Part shown: positions 49,001 to 57,234 of the stretch, in pieces
How positions within the stretch are numbered: position 1 is the stretch's first letter
How the letters are laid out: each line of letters opens with the position of its first letter
Source of the DNA: Nocardioides luteus
GTDB taxonomy: Bacteria > Actinomycetota > Actinomycetes > Propionibacteriales > Nocardioidaceae
Length of the DNA: 64,000 nucleotides
Direction: 5' to 3'
Assembly: GCF_014648595.1 (NCBI RefSeq)
Contig: NZ_BMRK01000015.1
Location: 52,809-116,808 of the forward strand
Translations under genes and position numbers: made by a program
The notes under the pieces: model-generated
Databases searched by the model: none
What the model was told of the DNA's origin: nothing
Seen by the model: only the letters and a program-made list of their open reading frames with translations

Positions 49001-50607
49001 GTGCCGCTCAGGCTCGTGACGAGCTCCTCGCGGATCGCGTCCAGCGGCGGGTTGGTGACCTGCGCGAAGAGCTGGGCGAAGTAGTCGAACAGCATCCGCG
49101 GCTTGTCGCTGAGCGCCGCGATCGGGCTGTCGGTGCCCATCGAGCCGATCGGCTCGGCGCCGGTGTTGGCCATCGGCGCGAGCAGGATCCGCAGCTCCTC
49201 CTCGGTGTAGCCGAAGACCTGCTGGCGGCGGGTGACGCTCGCGTGGGTGTGGACGATGTGCTCGCGCTCGGGGATGTCCTCGAGGCGTACGAGACCGGCG
49301 TGGAGCCACTCGTCGTAGGGGTGCTCCGCGGCGAGCTCGGACTTGATCTCGTCGTCCTCGATGATGCGGTGCTCCTCGGTGTCGACGAGGAACATCCGGC
49401 CCGGCTGGACGCGGCCCTTGCGGACCACGGTGGCGGGGTCGATGTCGTCGAGCACGCCGGCCTCGGAGCCGAGCACGACCAGGCCGTCCTCGGTGACCCA
49501 GTAGCGCGAGGGGCGCAGGCCGTTGCGGTCGAGGACCGCGCCGATCTGGGTGCCGTCGGTGAAGACGACGGAGGCGGGACCGTCCCAGGGCTCCATCAGC
49601 GAGGAGTGGAACTCGTAGAACGCCCGGCGGGCCGGGTCCATCTCCTCGTGCTTCTCCCACGCCTCCGGGATCATCATCAGCATGGCGTGCGGGAGGCTGC
49701 GGCCGGAGAGGTGGAGCAGCTCGAGGACCTCGTCGAAGGAGGCCGAGTCGGAGACGCCCTCGGTGCAGATCGGGAAGAGCCGCTCGAGGTCGCCGGGGAT
49801 GAGGTCGGAGGCGAGCAGCGACTCGCGTGCCTTCATCCAGTTGCGGTTGCCCATCACGGTGTTGATCTCGCCGTTGTGAGCGATGAACCGGAACGGGTGG
49901 CTCAGCGGCCAGCTCGGGAAGGTGTTGGTGGAGAACCGGCTGTGCACGACGGCGATCGCGGAGGCGACGCGCTCGTCACGCAGGTCGGGGAACACCTCGG
50001 CCAGCTGCGGCGTGGTGAGCATGCCCTTGTAGACGATGGTGCGGCTCGACAGCGACGGGAAGTAGACGTCGGTCTCTCGCTCGGCGCGCTTGCGCAGGCA
50101 GAAGGCGAGGCGCTCCAGCGCCAGACCGGTGACGCGCTGCTTGGCGCCGGTGACGAAGAGCTGGCGGAAGGTCGGCATGACCGCCAGGGCGGTCGCGCCG
50201 AGCGACTCGGGGTTGACCGGCACCTCGCGCCAGCCGAGGACGTCGAGGCCCTCCTCGGTCGCGATCTCCTCGACCAGCTTCGTGGTGCGCTCGACCTGGT
50301 CGGCGTCGCCGGGGATGAAGGCGGTGCCGACGGCGTAGGCACGCTCGGCCGGGAGGTCGAAGTCGACGACCTCACGCAAGAACGCGTCGGGCACCTGGAG
50401 CAGGATGCCGGCGCCGTCGCCAGAGTTGGTCTCGGCGCCGGCGGCGCCGCGGTGGTCGAGATTCACGAGAGCACGGATGCCCTGCTTCACGATGTCGTGA
50501 CTGGCCACGCCGGTCAGCGTCGCAACCATGGCGACGCCGCATGCGTCCTTCTCGAACCGAGGGTCGTAGAGGCCCTGGGGGGATGGATACGAGTGCTCGT
50601 ACGGCAC
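46051..50607 (-). CDS. gltB: Glutamate synthase large subunit
   Basis: A 1518-residue enzyme that forms two glutamates from glutamine and 2-oxoglutarate. The class II glutaminase domain starts at Cys23 in EKDACGVAM, so the first 22 residues should be removed. The central domain, the FMN-binding barrel ([53 protein letters not shown]) and the 3Fe-4S cluster motif ([15 protein letters not shown]) follow, and the C-terminal beta-helix GXGXG domain runs from ~1260. The length is standard. It begins the gltB-gltD operon, with a structured leader at 50662-50701 and lgt upstream in the same direction. Confidence 0.97.
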   Translation of the reverse strand: MPYEHSYPSPQGLYDPRFEKDACGVAMVATLTGVASHDIVKQGIRALVNLDHRGAAGAETNSGDGAGILLQVPDAFLREVVDFDLPAERAYAVGTAFIPGDADQVERTTKLVEEIATEEGLDVLGWREVPVNPESLGATALAVMPTFRQLFVTGAKQRVTGLALERLAFCLRKRAERETDVYFPSLSSRTIVYKGMLTTPQLAEVFPDLRDERVASAIAVVHSRFSTNTFPSWPLSHPFRFIAHNGEINTVMGNRNWMKARESLLASDLIPGDLERLFPICTEGVSDSASFDEVLELLHLSGRSLPHAMLMMIPEAWEKHEEMDPARRAFYEFHSSLMEPWDGPASVVFTDGTQIGAVLDRNGLRPSRYWVTEDGLVVLGSEAGVLDDIDPATVVRKGRVQPGRMFLVDTEEHRIIEDDEIKSELAAEHPYDEWLHAGLVRLEDIPEREHIVHTHASVTRRQQVFGYTEEELRILLAPMANTGAEPIGSMGTDSPIAALSDKPRMLFDYFAQLFAQVTNPPLDAIREELVTSLSGTIGAESNLLEPGPASCRQIVLPFPVISNDDLAKIRHINRDGDMPGFQVHIVRGLYEVDGGAEALQARLDEISAEVSQAIEDGARIIVLSDRHSTQEMAPIPSLLLTGAVHHHLVRERTRSQVGLLVEAGDVREVHHVALLIGYGAAAVNPYLAVESVEDLAFEGYYVKADAEQAMANTIKALGKGVLKVMSKIGVSTVASYTGAQIFEVVGLSQEVVDRYFTGTTSKLGGVGLDVIAEEVAKRHATAYPRDGVANAHRALAIGGEYQWRREGEPHLFDPETVFRLQHATRTGRYDVFKQYTDRVNEQSERLMTLRGLFKLKSAEELGRQPVPIEEVEPVEAIVKRFSTGAMSYGSISQEAHETLAVAMNILGGKSNTGEGGEDPERLYDPERRSSIKQVASGRFGVTSEYLTNADDIQIKMAQGAKPGEGGQLPGHKVYPWVAKTRHSTPGVGLISPPPHHDIYSIEDLAQLIHDLKNANPSARVHVKLVAEVGVGTVAAGVSKAHADVVLISGHDGGTGASPLTSLKHAGGPWELGLAEAQQTLLLNGLRDRIVVQTDGQLKTGRDVVIAALLGAEEFGFATAPLVVSGCVMMRVCHLDTCPVGVATQNPVLRERFTGKAEYVVNFMRYIAEEVREFLAELGFRSIDEAVGHAEALDAREAIDHWKASGLDLSPIFTRVASPQQFADQALYNIKGQDHGLEKSLDVNELVPLAAPALERGEPVRAQLPIRNVNRTVGTILGHEITKRYRGEGLPEGTIDITFTGSAGQSFGAFIPKGLTLRLEGDANDYVGKGISGGRIVIRPERTAGFRAEDHIIAGNTLAYGATSGRIHIRGGVGERAAVRNSGASIVTEGVGDHGCEYMTGGRVVVLGPTGRNFAAGMSGGIAWVLDFASQRLNGELVEATGVEEKYADELERLVRDHLEETGSAVAEALLADWPNSLTRFTQVMPSDYKRVLEAQEEALEEGLDEDEAAARIMEVLHG

Positions 50608-50661
50608 CGGGATCTCCCGTCTGTCCGGGCTCAGGCACGCACCGACCGACGCAGCCCAATA

Positions 50662-50701
50662 GCTCCGGCTTTCTGACTCTGCTTCGAGTCAGCTCCGGAG
50701 C
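50662..50701 (-). promoter_or_regulatory. Two-stage hairpin in the gltB leader
   Basis: An inner 7-bp stem CTGACTC/GAGTCAG (50673-50679 with 50686-50692, loop TGCTTC) stacks on an outer 7-bp stem GCTCCGG/CCGGAGC (50662-50668 with 50695-50701). It lies 55-94 bp upstream of gltB. It may be an attenuator, an operator or the terminator of lgt. The rest of the 280-bp gap 50608-50887 shows nothing I can name. Confidence 0.4.
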
Positions 50702-50887
50702 GTTGGGGATGTGCTGCGACAGGTGCGCGCGCCCTTGCGGGGATGAAACTGGCAATCTGCAGGGGACAGCGTTGGCCCGCGCGAGTGTGGCTAGGTTACC
50801 ACTGCGTCACGTCTGGGTTGCGAACGAGGGTCATCGGGTGGACACCCTCCGGCGAGGCGCTACGTTGCGCCCAATTCCTGCGCCTGA

Positions 50888-51814
50888 TCAGGCCTTGGTC
50901 GAGGATTCCTCGTCGTCGGTCCCGTTGTCGGCATCGTCGTCGACGGGGTCGTTCGCCGGGGCCTTGGCAGGATCGCTGTAGACCTCCTCCTCGACCTTAC
51001 CCCGGCCGGTGAAGGTGGCGTACGCCCACCACGCGGCCGCGAGCACGAACAGGATGATCGACATCCACTCGCTCCAGCGCAGGCCGAGGACGTCGGCGAG
51101 CTGGACGTTGTCGATGCGCAGGGTCTCGATCATGCCGCGGCCCAGACAGTAGGCCATCACGTAGAGGGCGACCACGCGGCCGCCGCCGAGGCGCAGCTTC
51201 TTCTGCAGATAGACGATCACGAAGAAGGCGAGGAGGTCCCAGCCGAACTCGTAGAGGAATGTGGGGTGGAAGGTGGTGCCGGCGGGGAACTGGCTGGGGC
51301 CCTCAGGGAAGCGGGAAGGGTCGATCTCCAGGCCCCAGGGCAGGTCGGTGGGGCGGCCGTAGAGCTCTTGGTTGAACCAGTTGCCCCAGCGCCCGATCCC
51401 CATCGCGAGCAGGCAGGTCGGGGCGATGGTGTCCAGCAACGGGATGATCTTGATGCCCTTGACCTTGGCGCCGATGATCGCGCCCACGGCGCCGAGAGCG
51501 ATCGCGCCCCACACGCCCAGGCCGCCGCGCCAGATGTAGAGCGCCTCGATCGGGCTGGCGCCCTCGCTGAAGTAGAGCTGCCAGTCGGTGATGACGTGGT
51601 AGAGCCGGCCACCGACCAGGCCGAAGGGCACCGCCCACAGAGCGATGTCCTGGATGTCGCCGGCGCGACCGCCGCGGGCCTGCCAGCGCCGCTCGGAGAC
51701 CCAGATCGCGACGACGATGCCGAGGATGATCGCGAAGGCGTAGCCACGCAGCGGGACCGGCCCGAGCCAGAGCACCCCTTCGGCCGGGCTGGGGATGGAC
51801 ATCGGGAGCATCAT
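50888..51814 (-). CDS. lgt: Prolipoprotein diacylglyceryl transferase
   Basis: A 308-residue membrane enzyme that attaches diacylglycerol to the lipobox Cys of prolipoproteins such as those encoded at 34427 and 51821. Seven spans are predictable. The signature GIGRWGNWFNQELYGRPTDLPWG near 148-170 and the N-terminal VPLRGYAFAIILGI are clear. After the last span an acidic tail of ~40 residues (Glu/Asp/Ala-rich) extends into the cytoplasm, as is common in actinobacteria. The ATG at 51814 lies 6 bp behind the SCO gene's stop; the in-frame ATG at 51802 is an alternative. It belongs to the trp-SCO-lgt run. Confidence 0.96.
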   Translation of the reverse strand: MMLPMSIPSPAEGVLWLGPVPLRGYAFAIILGIVVAIWVSERRWQARGGRAGDIQDIALWAVPFGLVGGRLYHVITDWQLYFSEGASPIEALYIWRGGLGVWGAIALGAVGAIIGAKVKGIKIIPLLDTIAPTCLLAMGIGRWGNWFNQELYGRPTDLPWGLEIDPSRFPEGPSQFPAGTTFHPTFLYEFGWDLLAFFVIVYLQKKLRLGGGRVVALYVMAYCLGRGMIETLRIDNVQLADVLGLRWSEWMSIILFVLAAAWWAYATFTGRGKVEEEVYSDPAKAPANDPVDDDADNGTDDEESSTKA

Positions 51815-51820
51815 GCGGCG

Positions 51821-52429
51821 CTAATCTTCCTCAAGAAGGTGGTGGATGTCGTCGGCGAACTGCTTGGGCGAGGTGTTCATCGACCACACGACACGCGCCT
51901 GCCCCCGCGATACCGCGGAGACGTGGGTGTCGTGGACCCCGAGATCGTAGCCCCCGCTCGGTAGCCGGTCGGCCTCACCTATGTAGAGCCGCATCGACTC
52001 GGCCAGCTCGACGATGTCCTTCAGGTCGCCGGTGAGGCCGATGAAGTCCTCGTCGTAGCGGTCCAGGTACTTCTCCAGCACCTGCTCGGTGTCACGCGCC
52101 GGGTCGGTGGTGACGAAGACGACGTCGACCTTCTTCCGCTCGTCTTCGTCGAGGCGGGTCAGCGCCGCGGTCAGGCTGGACATCACCAGCGGGCACTCGT
52201 CGGGGCACTGGGTGTAGCCGTAGAACACCAGGGTCAGCGGCTTGTCGGCATCGGTGGCGAGCTCGAACGGCTCACCGTCGGTGTCGGTCAGCGAGGTGTC
52301 CGACAGCTGGTAGGGGGTGTGCTCCTGCCCGGTCAGCGCCGAGGCCGGCTTCTGGCTGGTGCCGGGCGCACCGCACCCGGCCAGAAGCCCGGCGAGGACG
52401 AGCAGGAGGGGCAGAACGAGGTGCTTCAA
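51821..52429 (-). CDS. SCO1/SenC-family copper-binding lipoprotein
   Basis: A 202-residue lipoprotein with a thioredoxin-like fold that should help insert copper into cytochrome c oxidase. The signal is [19 protein letters not shown] with the acylated Cys19. The fold contains LVFYGYTQCPDECPLVMSSL with the Cys-x3-Cys copper site, VFVTTDPARDTEQVL, and the third ligand in GVHDTHVS. The gene starts at a TTG at 52429 that overlaps the trpA stop as TTGA; the reading frame is open far upstream over trpA, but only this start gives a signal peptide. It is placed unusually, between trpA and lgt. Confidence 0.88.
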   Translation of the reverse strand: MKHLVLPLLLVLAGLLAGCGAPGTSQKPASALTGQEHTPYQLSDTSLTDTDGEPFELATDADKPLTLVFYGYTQCPDECPLVMSSLTAALTRLDEDERKKVDVVFVTTDPARDTEQVLEKYLDRYDEDFIGLTGDLKDIVELAESMRLYIGEADRLPSGGYDLGVHDTHVSAVSRGQARVVWSMNTSPKQFADDIHHLLEED

Positions 52430-53235
52430 CGCGCGCGGACTCCCGCGGCCAGGTCCTCGGTCATGCTCGCCAGCGCCTTGAGCGCCGCCTGCTCGTCGGA
52501 GCGGTTGTCCAGCAGCGTACGCACGAAGGCGGAGCCGACGATGACGCCGTCGGCGTACGCCGCCATCTCGGCCGCCTGGGCGCCGTTGCTGACTCCGAGG
52601 CCGACGCCGACCGGCAGGTCGGAGCCCGCCGGGCTGAGGTCCTTGGCCCGGGCGACCAGCGGAGCGGCCAGCTCGGAGGTCTTGGCGCGGGCGCCGGTGA
52701 CGCCCATGACCGCGGTGGCGTACACGAATCCGCGGCACTCGGCCGTGGTCATCGCGATCCGCTCGTCGGTGCTGCTCGGCGCGACCAGGAAGACCTTGTC
52801 GAGGTCGCGAGCATCGGCCGCCTCGATCCACTCCGGCGCGAAGTCCGGGGTGATGTCCGGGGTGATCAGGCCGGCGCCGCCCGCGTCCTGGAGCTGCTGG
52901 GCGAAACGGTCCACGCCGCGCCGCTCGATCGGGTTCCAGCTGGTCATCACCAGGGTCGGTACGCCAGTCGCGGCCACGGCCTCGACGACACGGAACACGT
53001 CGTCGACGCGTACGCCACCGTCGAGCGCCTGCTGCACGGCGTCCTGGATCGTGGGGCCGTCCATGACCGGGTCGGAGTAGGGCAAACCGACCTCGATGAT
53101 GTCGCAGCCCGCCTCGACCATCGTGGTCAGCGCGTCGATCGAGCCCTCCACGGTCGGGAAGCCGGCCGGGAGGTAGCCGACCAGGGCGGCCCGGTTCTCG
53201 TTCTTCGCCTTCTCGAAGGCGGTCGACGTGCTCAC
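52426..53235 (-). CDS. trpA: Tryptophan synthase alpha subunit
   Basis: A 269-residue TIM barrel that cleaves indole-3-glycerol phosphate and passes indole to TrpB. The catalytic Glu is in [18 protein letters not shown] near 47-64, the second acid is in [14 protein letters not shown] (~Asp), and the phosphate site is [12 protein letters not shown]. The ATG at 53235 overlaps the trpB stop by 4 nt. It is the last trp gene; the SCO gene overlaps its end. Confidence 0.97.
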   Translation of the reverse strand: MSTSTAFEKAKNENRAALVGYLPAGFPTVEGSIDALTTMVEAGCDIIEVGLPYSDPVMDGPTIQDAVQQALDGGVRVDDVFRVVEAVAATGVPTLVMTSWNPIERRGVDRFAQQLQDAGGAGLITPDITPDFAPEWIEAADARDLDKVFLVAPSSTDERIAMTTAECRGFVYATAVMGVTGARAKTSELAAPLVARAKDLSPAGSDLPVGVGLGVSNGAQAAEMAAYADGVIVGSAFVRTLLDNRSDEQAALKALASMTEDLAAGVRAR

Positions 53236-54503
53236 TGTGCTTCTCCCTGCTCGCTCTCGCGGGTGGCCTCGCCCAGGCCGAAGTATTCGATCGCGGTGCC
53301 CATGTCCTTGTCGCCGCGGCCCGACAGGTTGATCAGGATCGTGGCGTTCTCGCCGTGTCGCTCGCGGATCTCCGGAGCGATCTTGATCGCGCCGGCGATC
53401 GCGTGCGCGGACTCGATCGCCGGGATGATCCCCTCGGCGCGCGAGAGCAGCGCGAAGGCGTCCATCGCCTCCTTGTCCGTGATCGAGGTGTAGCTCGCGC
53501 GGCCGGACTTGGCCAGCCAGGCGTGCTGCGGGCCGACGCCCGGGTAGTCGAGGCCGGCGGAGATCGAGTGGGACTCGATGGTCTGGCCGTCGTCGTCCTG
53601 GAGCACGTAGGTGCGGGCGCCGTGGAGCACGCCCGGGTCGTTGGCCTGGATGGTGGCGGCGTGACGGCCGGTCTCGAAGCCCTCTCCCCCGGCCTCGAAG
53701 CCGTGGATCTCGACATCGGCGTCGTCGAGGAAGGCGGTGAAGAGCCCGATGGCGTTGGAGCCGCCGCCGACCGCGGCGACCACGGCGTCCGGGAGGCCGC
53801 CGTACTGCTCGATGCTCTGCTGGCGAGCCTCGTCGCCGATGCCGCGCACGATGTCGCGCACCAGCGTCGGGAACGGGTGGGGGCCGGCCGCGGTGCCGAA
53901 GAGGTAGGCGGTGTGGTCGACGGTCGCCACCCAGTCGCGCAGCGCCTCGTTGATGGCGTCCTTCAGGGTGCCGCTGCCGGAGGGCACCGGGACGACCTCG
54001 GCGCCGAGCAGGCGCATCCGGGCCACGTTGAGTGCCTGGCGGTCGGTGTCGACCTTGCCCATGTAGACGGTGCAGTCGAGGCCGAAGTAGGCGGCCGCGG
54101 TCGCGGAGGCGACGCCGTGCTGGCCGGCGCCGGTCTCGGCGATCACCCGGGTCTTGCCCATCCGCTTGGTCAGCAGCGCCTGGCCGAGCACGTTGCGGAT
54201 CTTGTGGGCGCCGGTGTGGTTGAGGTCCTCACGCTTGAGCAGGATGCGTACGCCGAGCTGCTCGGAGAGGCGGGTCGCGTGGTAGAGCGGGCTCGGCAGG
54301 TTGGCATAGTCACGCAGGATCGCGTCGAACTCGGCCACGAAGTCGGTGTCGGCCTTGGCCTCCTGCCAGGCCTCGTCGAGCTCGTTGAGCGCCTTCATCA
54401 GGGCCTCGGGCATGAAGCGGCCGCCGAACCCCTCGGCCTCGCCACCGAACCAGCCGAGCGCGTCGGCGTCGTAGGAGGTCGTCTCGTGGATGTGCGTAGT
54501 CAT
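53232..54503 (-). CDS. trpB: Tryptophan synthase beta subunit
   Basis: A 423-residue PLP enzyme that joins indole and serine. The PLP lysine is in [10 protein letters not shown] near 96-105, the phosphate loop is GGGSNAIG near 247-254, and GRFMPEALM with the preceding FGG opens the fold. The long form with ~25 extra N-terminal residues is usual for TrpB1 in actinobacteria. It follows trpC by 32 bp. Confidence 0.97.
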   Translation of the reverse strand: MTTHIHETTSYDADALGWFGGEAEGFGGRFMPEALMKALNELDEAWQEAKADTDFVAEFDAILRDYANLPSPLYHATRLSEQLGVRILLKREDLNHTGAHKIRNVLGQALLTKRMGKTRVIAETGAGQHGVASATAAAYFGLDCTVYMGKVDTDRQALNVARMRLLGAEVVPVPSGSGTLKDAINEALRDWVATVDHTAYLFGTAAGPHPFPTLVRDIVRGIGDEARQQSIEQYGGLPDAVVAAVGGGSNAIGLFTAFLDDADVEIHGFEAGGEGFETGRHAATIQANDPGVLHGARTYVLQDDDGQTIESHSISAGLDYPGVGPQHAWLAKSGRASYTSITDKEAMDAFALLSRAEGIIPAIESAHAIAGAIKIAPEIRERHGENATILINLSGRGDKDMGTAIEYFGLGEATRESEQGEAQ

Positions 54504-54535
54504 GGCTGTGTCTGCTCTCGGATCTGCTCTTGGCC

Positions 54536-55318
54536 TTAGCCTTGGATTCCGGTGAACTCGGCGACCGTGCCTTGCGGGTCGCCGTGCTTGACCAGCGCCT
54601 CTCCGACCAGGACCGCCCGGGCCCCCTCGGTGACGTGGCGCTTGACGTCGGTGGCGGTGAAGATGCCGGACTCGGCGACCTTCACCCGGTCCTCGGGGAT
54701 GAGCGGCGCGAGCCGGCCGAAGGCGTCCTGGTCGATCTCCAGCGTCTTCAGGTTGCGCGCGTTGACGCCGATCAGCTCGGCACCGAGCTCGACCGCCCGG
54801 GCGACCTCGGCCTCGTCGTGGGTCTCGACCAGCACCGTCAGCCCCAGCTCACGTGCCTGGTCGTAGAGGCGGCGCAGCGTGTCGTCGTCGAGCGCGGCCA
54901 CGATCAGCAGGGCCAGGTCGGCACCGACGGCGCGGGCCTCCAGCAGCTGGTAGGGCTCGACGATGAAGTCCTTGCGCAGGATCGGCGTGTCGACGGCCGC
55001 CCGCACCGCGCGCAGGTCGCCCAGCGACCCGCCGAAGCGGCGTTCCTCGGTGAGCACCGAGATCGCGGCGGCACCGCCGGCGGCGTACTTCGCGGCCAGC
55101 TCGGCCGGGTCGGGGATGTCGGCCAGCGCCCCCTTGGAGGGGCTCTTCCGCTTCACCTCGGCGATCACGCTGCTGCCCGCCGCACGGAAGTGCGGCATCG
55201 GGTCGCGAGGCGCGTCGATGTCGGCCAGCCGGGCCCGCAGGTCCGCCTCGGACACCGTCGCCTGGCGCTGCGCCAGGTCCAGACGTACGCCGTCGATGAT
55301 CTTTTCGAGCACCGACAT
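54536..55318 (-). CDS. trpC: Indole-3-glycerol phosphate synthase
   Basis: A 260-residue TIM barrel forming indole-3-glycerol phosphate. [19 protein letters not shown] is the family start; the catalytic residues lie in [34 protein letters not shown] and GVNARNLKT, with the phosphate site [12 protein letters not shown] and AVLVGEALV. The ATG at 55318 follows GAGAGG by 8 nt; the frame extends 16 codons upstream without conservation. It opens the trpC-trpB-trpA run and is divergent from the DUF4190 gene. Confidence 0.96.
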   Translation of the reverse strand: MSVLEKIIDGVRLDLAQRQATVSEADLRARLADIDAPRDPMPHFRAAGSSVIAEVKRKSPSKGALADIPDPAELAAKYAAGGAAAISVLTEERRFGGSLGDLRAVRAAVDTPILRKDFIVEPYQLLEARAVGADLALLIVAALDDDTLRRLYDQARELGLTVLVETHDEAEVARAVELGAELIGVNARNLKTLEIDQDAFGRLAPLIPEDRVKVAESGIFTATDVKRHVTEGARAVLVGEALVKHGDPQGTVAEFTGIQG

Positions 55319-55408
55319 GTTTAAACCTCTCGTTTCCGGGTAAGACCCACACGCAAAGCCTCTCACCCGAACCGTGACACGCCCGATTTGGCGCCACTGT
55401 GCGGGAGG

Positions 55409-55423
55409 GAAACGTTACGTTTC
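55409..55423. promoter_or_regulatory. Palindrome between trpC and the DUF4190 gene
   Basis: GAAACG-TTA-CGTTTC, 6-bp arms around 3 nt, 91 bp from the trpC start and 44 bp from the DUF4190 start. It could be an operator for either gene. Confidence 0.3.
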
Positions 55424-55466
55424 TCCCATCTCAACCCAACTCGCCTGACTTGGAGGTCAGACACAC

Positions 55467-55811
55467 ATGAGCTACGGAACCCCTCCTCCGCCGCCGCCGT
55501 ACGGCTCGGCGCCCGGTCAGCCCGGGCAGCCCGGCCAGCCTGCGGGCAACAACAAGAAGGCGATCTGGGCACTCGTCCTCGGCATCCTCGGTTGTGTCTG
55601 CTGTGGTTTCTTCACCGGTATCCCGGCGATCATCCTCGGCAAGATGGCCCAGAACGAGATCGACGCCTCTGGTGGCGTGCAGAGCGGGCGCGGCATGGCC
55701 ACCGCCGGCTTCATCCTCGGCATCATCGCCGTGGTTCTCGGCATCCTCGGCGTCATCCTGAATCTCTCGGGCGCGCTCGACTTCACCGGCAGCACCAGCA
55801 GCAGCTTCTGA
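55467..55811 (+). CDS. DUF4190 small membrane protein
   Basis: A 114-residue protein with a Pro/Gly-rich cytoplasmic N-terminus (PPPPPPYGSAPGQPGQPGQP) followed by two hydrophobic spans: AIWALVLGILGCVCCGFFTGIPAIILG with LGKMAQNEI, and GFILGIIAVVLGILGVI. That pair, with a Cys-Cys in the first span, is the DUF4190 pattern. The function is unknown. TTGGAGGT lies 10 nt before the ATG. It is a single-gene unit divergent from trpC and ends at a perfect palindromic terminator. Confidence 0.88.
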   Translation: MSYGTPPPPPPYGSAPGQPGQPGQPAGNNKKAIWALVLGILGCVCCGFFTGIPAIILGKMAQNEIDASGGVQSGRGMATAGFILGIIAVVLGILGVILNLSGALDFTGSTSSSF

Positions 55812-55824
55812 GTCTGCTCAAGTC

Positions 55825-55860
55825 AGCGAGGCCCCCGGCGGATCCGCCGGGGGCCTCGCT
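55825..55860. terminator. Perfect palindromic terminator
   Basis: Positions 55825-55842 and 55843-55860 are exact inverted complements, between the convergent DUF4190 and HGxxPAAW genes. Confidence 0.85.
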
Positions 55861-55884
55861 GTGTCACTGGCTCAGTACTCGGGC

Positions 55885-56088
55885 TCAGTGTGACTCGACG
55901 TTGAAGCCGAGCTTGGCGAGCACGATGAAGAGCAGACCACCGACGACGGTGACGGCGACGCCGACCCAGAAGACGATCCAGCTGATCGGGTCGAGCATCA
56001 TCGCGACGCTGCCGATCAGGAAGCCGAGGAGACCGACCGCGACTGCGATCCACGCGGCTGGGGTGTTGCCATGGCTGGCGGAGGACAT
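55885..56088 (-). CDS. HGxxPAAW-family small membrane protein
   Basis: A 67-residue protein with the motif HGNTPAAW (residues 6-13), which gives the family its name, and two spans (WIAVAVGLLGFLIGSVAMM and WIVFWVGVAVTVVGGLLFIVLA). The family is confined to actinobacteria and usually sits among tryptophan genes, as here. Its role is unknown. GAGGAG lies 7 nt before the ATG at 56088, and the Trp-associated membrane protein gene is 73 bp upstream on the same strand. Confidence 0.9.
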   Translation of the reverse strand: MSSASHGNTPAAWIAVAVGLLGFLIGSVAMMLDPISWIVFWVGVAVTVVGGLLFIVLAKLGFNVESH

Positions 56089-56161
56089 GCGATGACTCCT
56101 CTACGAGTTCTCTTTGCTGAAGCGAAGCCCGACGCAACCTTTGGGCTTGACTGCAGTGTAT

Positions 56162-56710
56162 TCACTGATCCCCGGATGTCGGGTCCCGACCCTCGTCCAG
56201 CGACTTCCAGACGTCGATCGTGGACTGTTCCTCGAGCGGCTTCTGCTCCGCCTTCGCGTCGGCGGGCGCGTCGTACTTTCGGCCCATCTCGGGCCACGAC
56301 GGAGCCAGACGTACGCCGGCGACGGCTGCCGCCACGGTCACGACCGCACCGAGGAGCGCGAGGTAGGGCCACGGGGTGGTGGCGTGCTGGGTCTCGCCCC
56401 ACACGACCTCGGAGTCGACCGCCCGACCGAGCGCGTCGATCCCCGCATGGCCGAAGAAGGTGACGACGACCCCGATCCCGGCCAGGCCGGCGAGGGCGGC
56501 CACCAGGCGGCGTACGAGACCTCGGGTGACCAGGACGACGCCCCACGCGGCGAGCGCGACCAGGGCCAGGCCGGTGGTGGCCGGCGAGTCGTTGAGGTCG
56601 GCCGGCATCGGTCCGGGCGCGGTGACCTTCACCCACTCGTTGGAGCCGGCCCAGGCAGCCAGCGCCGCGCCGGCGAGACCGGCGATGACGGTGGGCCCGA
56701 AGGACCTCAT
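56162..56710 (-). CDS. Trp-biosynthesis-associated membrane protein (TIGR02234)
   Basis: A 182-residue protein with four spans (about 5-22, 45-62, 67-85, 110-130), the motif [33 protein letters not shown] between the first two, and a charged cytoplasmic tail (about 140-182). This is the Trp_oprn_chp pattern, found in actinobacterial trp operons and of unknown function. Its ATG overlaps the hisI stop by 4 nt; in related genomes it usually follows trpE instead. Confidence 0.9.
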   Translation of the reverse strand: MRSFGPTVIAGLAGAALAAWAGSNEWVKVTAPGPMPADLNDSPATTGLALVALAAWGVVLVTRGLVRRLVAALAGLAGIGVVVTFFGHAGIDALGRAVDSEVVWGETQHATTPWPYLALLGAVVTVAAAVAGVRLAPSWPEMGRKYDAPADAKAEQKPLEEQSTIDVWKSLDEGRDPTSGDQ

Positions 56711-57063
56711 GAGATCAGGCCGGCGTCGAAGCAGGTGCGGTCGCCGGTGTGGCAGGCCGGACCCTCCTGGTCGACCTTGAGCAGGATCGTGTCGCCGTCG
56801 CAGTCCAGGCGCACCTCCTTGACGTGCTGGCGGTGGCCGGAGGTCTCGCCCTTGACCCAGTACTCCTGCCGGCTGCGCGACCAGTAGGTCGCCCGGCCCG
56901 TCGCGAGCGTGCGCGCCAGGGCCTCCTCGTCCATGTAGCCGAGCATCAGCACCTCGCCGGTGTCGTGCTGCTGCGCCACCGCAGGCACCAGCCCGTCAGC
57001 GTTGCGCTTGAGCCGTTCGGCGATGGCGGGGTCGAGCCCCTCGCTGCTGGATCCAATAGTCAC
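56707..57063 (-). CDS. hisI: Phosphoribosyl-AMP cyclohydrolase
   Basis: A 118-residue enzyme of histidine synthesis that opens the adenine ring of phosphoribosyl-AMP. [48 protein letters not shown] and [12 protein letters not shown] show the zinc Cys and the metal-binding Asp residues (DCDGD) of the family. It is the single-domain HisI without HisE. It starts the hisI-TIGR02234-HGxxPAAW unit; other his genes are not in the window. Confidence 0.96.
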   Translation of the reverse strand: MTIGSSSEGLDPAIAERLKRNADGLVPAVAQQHDTGEVLMLGYMDEEALARTLATGRATYWSRSRQEYWVKGETSGHRQHVKEVRLDCDGDTILLKVDQEGPACHTGDRTCFDAGLIS

Positions 57064-57172
57064 GTCTCCAGTATCCCGCTCTGGAACAGCACGGACACAT
57101 CCGACCTGCGGCCCGACGCCCGCCGACAGGTCAGATATTGACCGCGAGAGGTCGATAATCGACGCCCAAATG

Positions 57173-57224
57173 GTCCTCTCGGCGTCGATCTTCGCCCTCT
57201 CGGCGTCGAATTTCGACGTTTCGG
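57173..57224. repeat. Array of ~21-bp repeats (GCCGAGACG-core family)
   Basis: Two 21-bp units (57173-57193, 57194-57214) sharing CTCTCGGCGTCGA and a partial third (57215-57224, GACGTTTCGG) end just beyond the stop codon of the ABC exporter gene at 57235. This is the same architecture as at 10194-10245, including the order full, full, partial and the adjacent stop codon of a minus-strand gene. The segment 57130-57172 contains related GTCGAT/ATCGAC words. Confidence 0.7.
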
Positions 57225-57234
57225 TGGGTGTGGG

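Noticed and set aside
45985-50676. Very long open frame (over 1500 codons) on the + strand
   Set aside because: It lies opposite gltB/gltD and reflects high-GC codon bias on the antisense strand; gltB is unmistakable.
57173-57224. CRISPR array
   Set aside because: The 21-bp units are adjacent without unique spacers, and no cas genes are present anywhere in the window.
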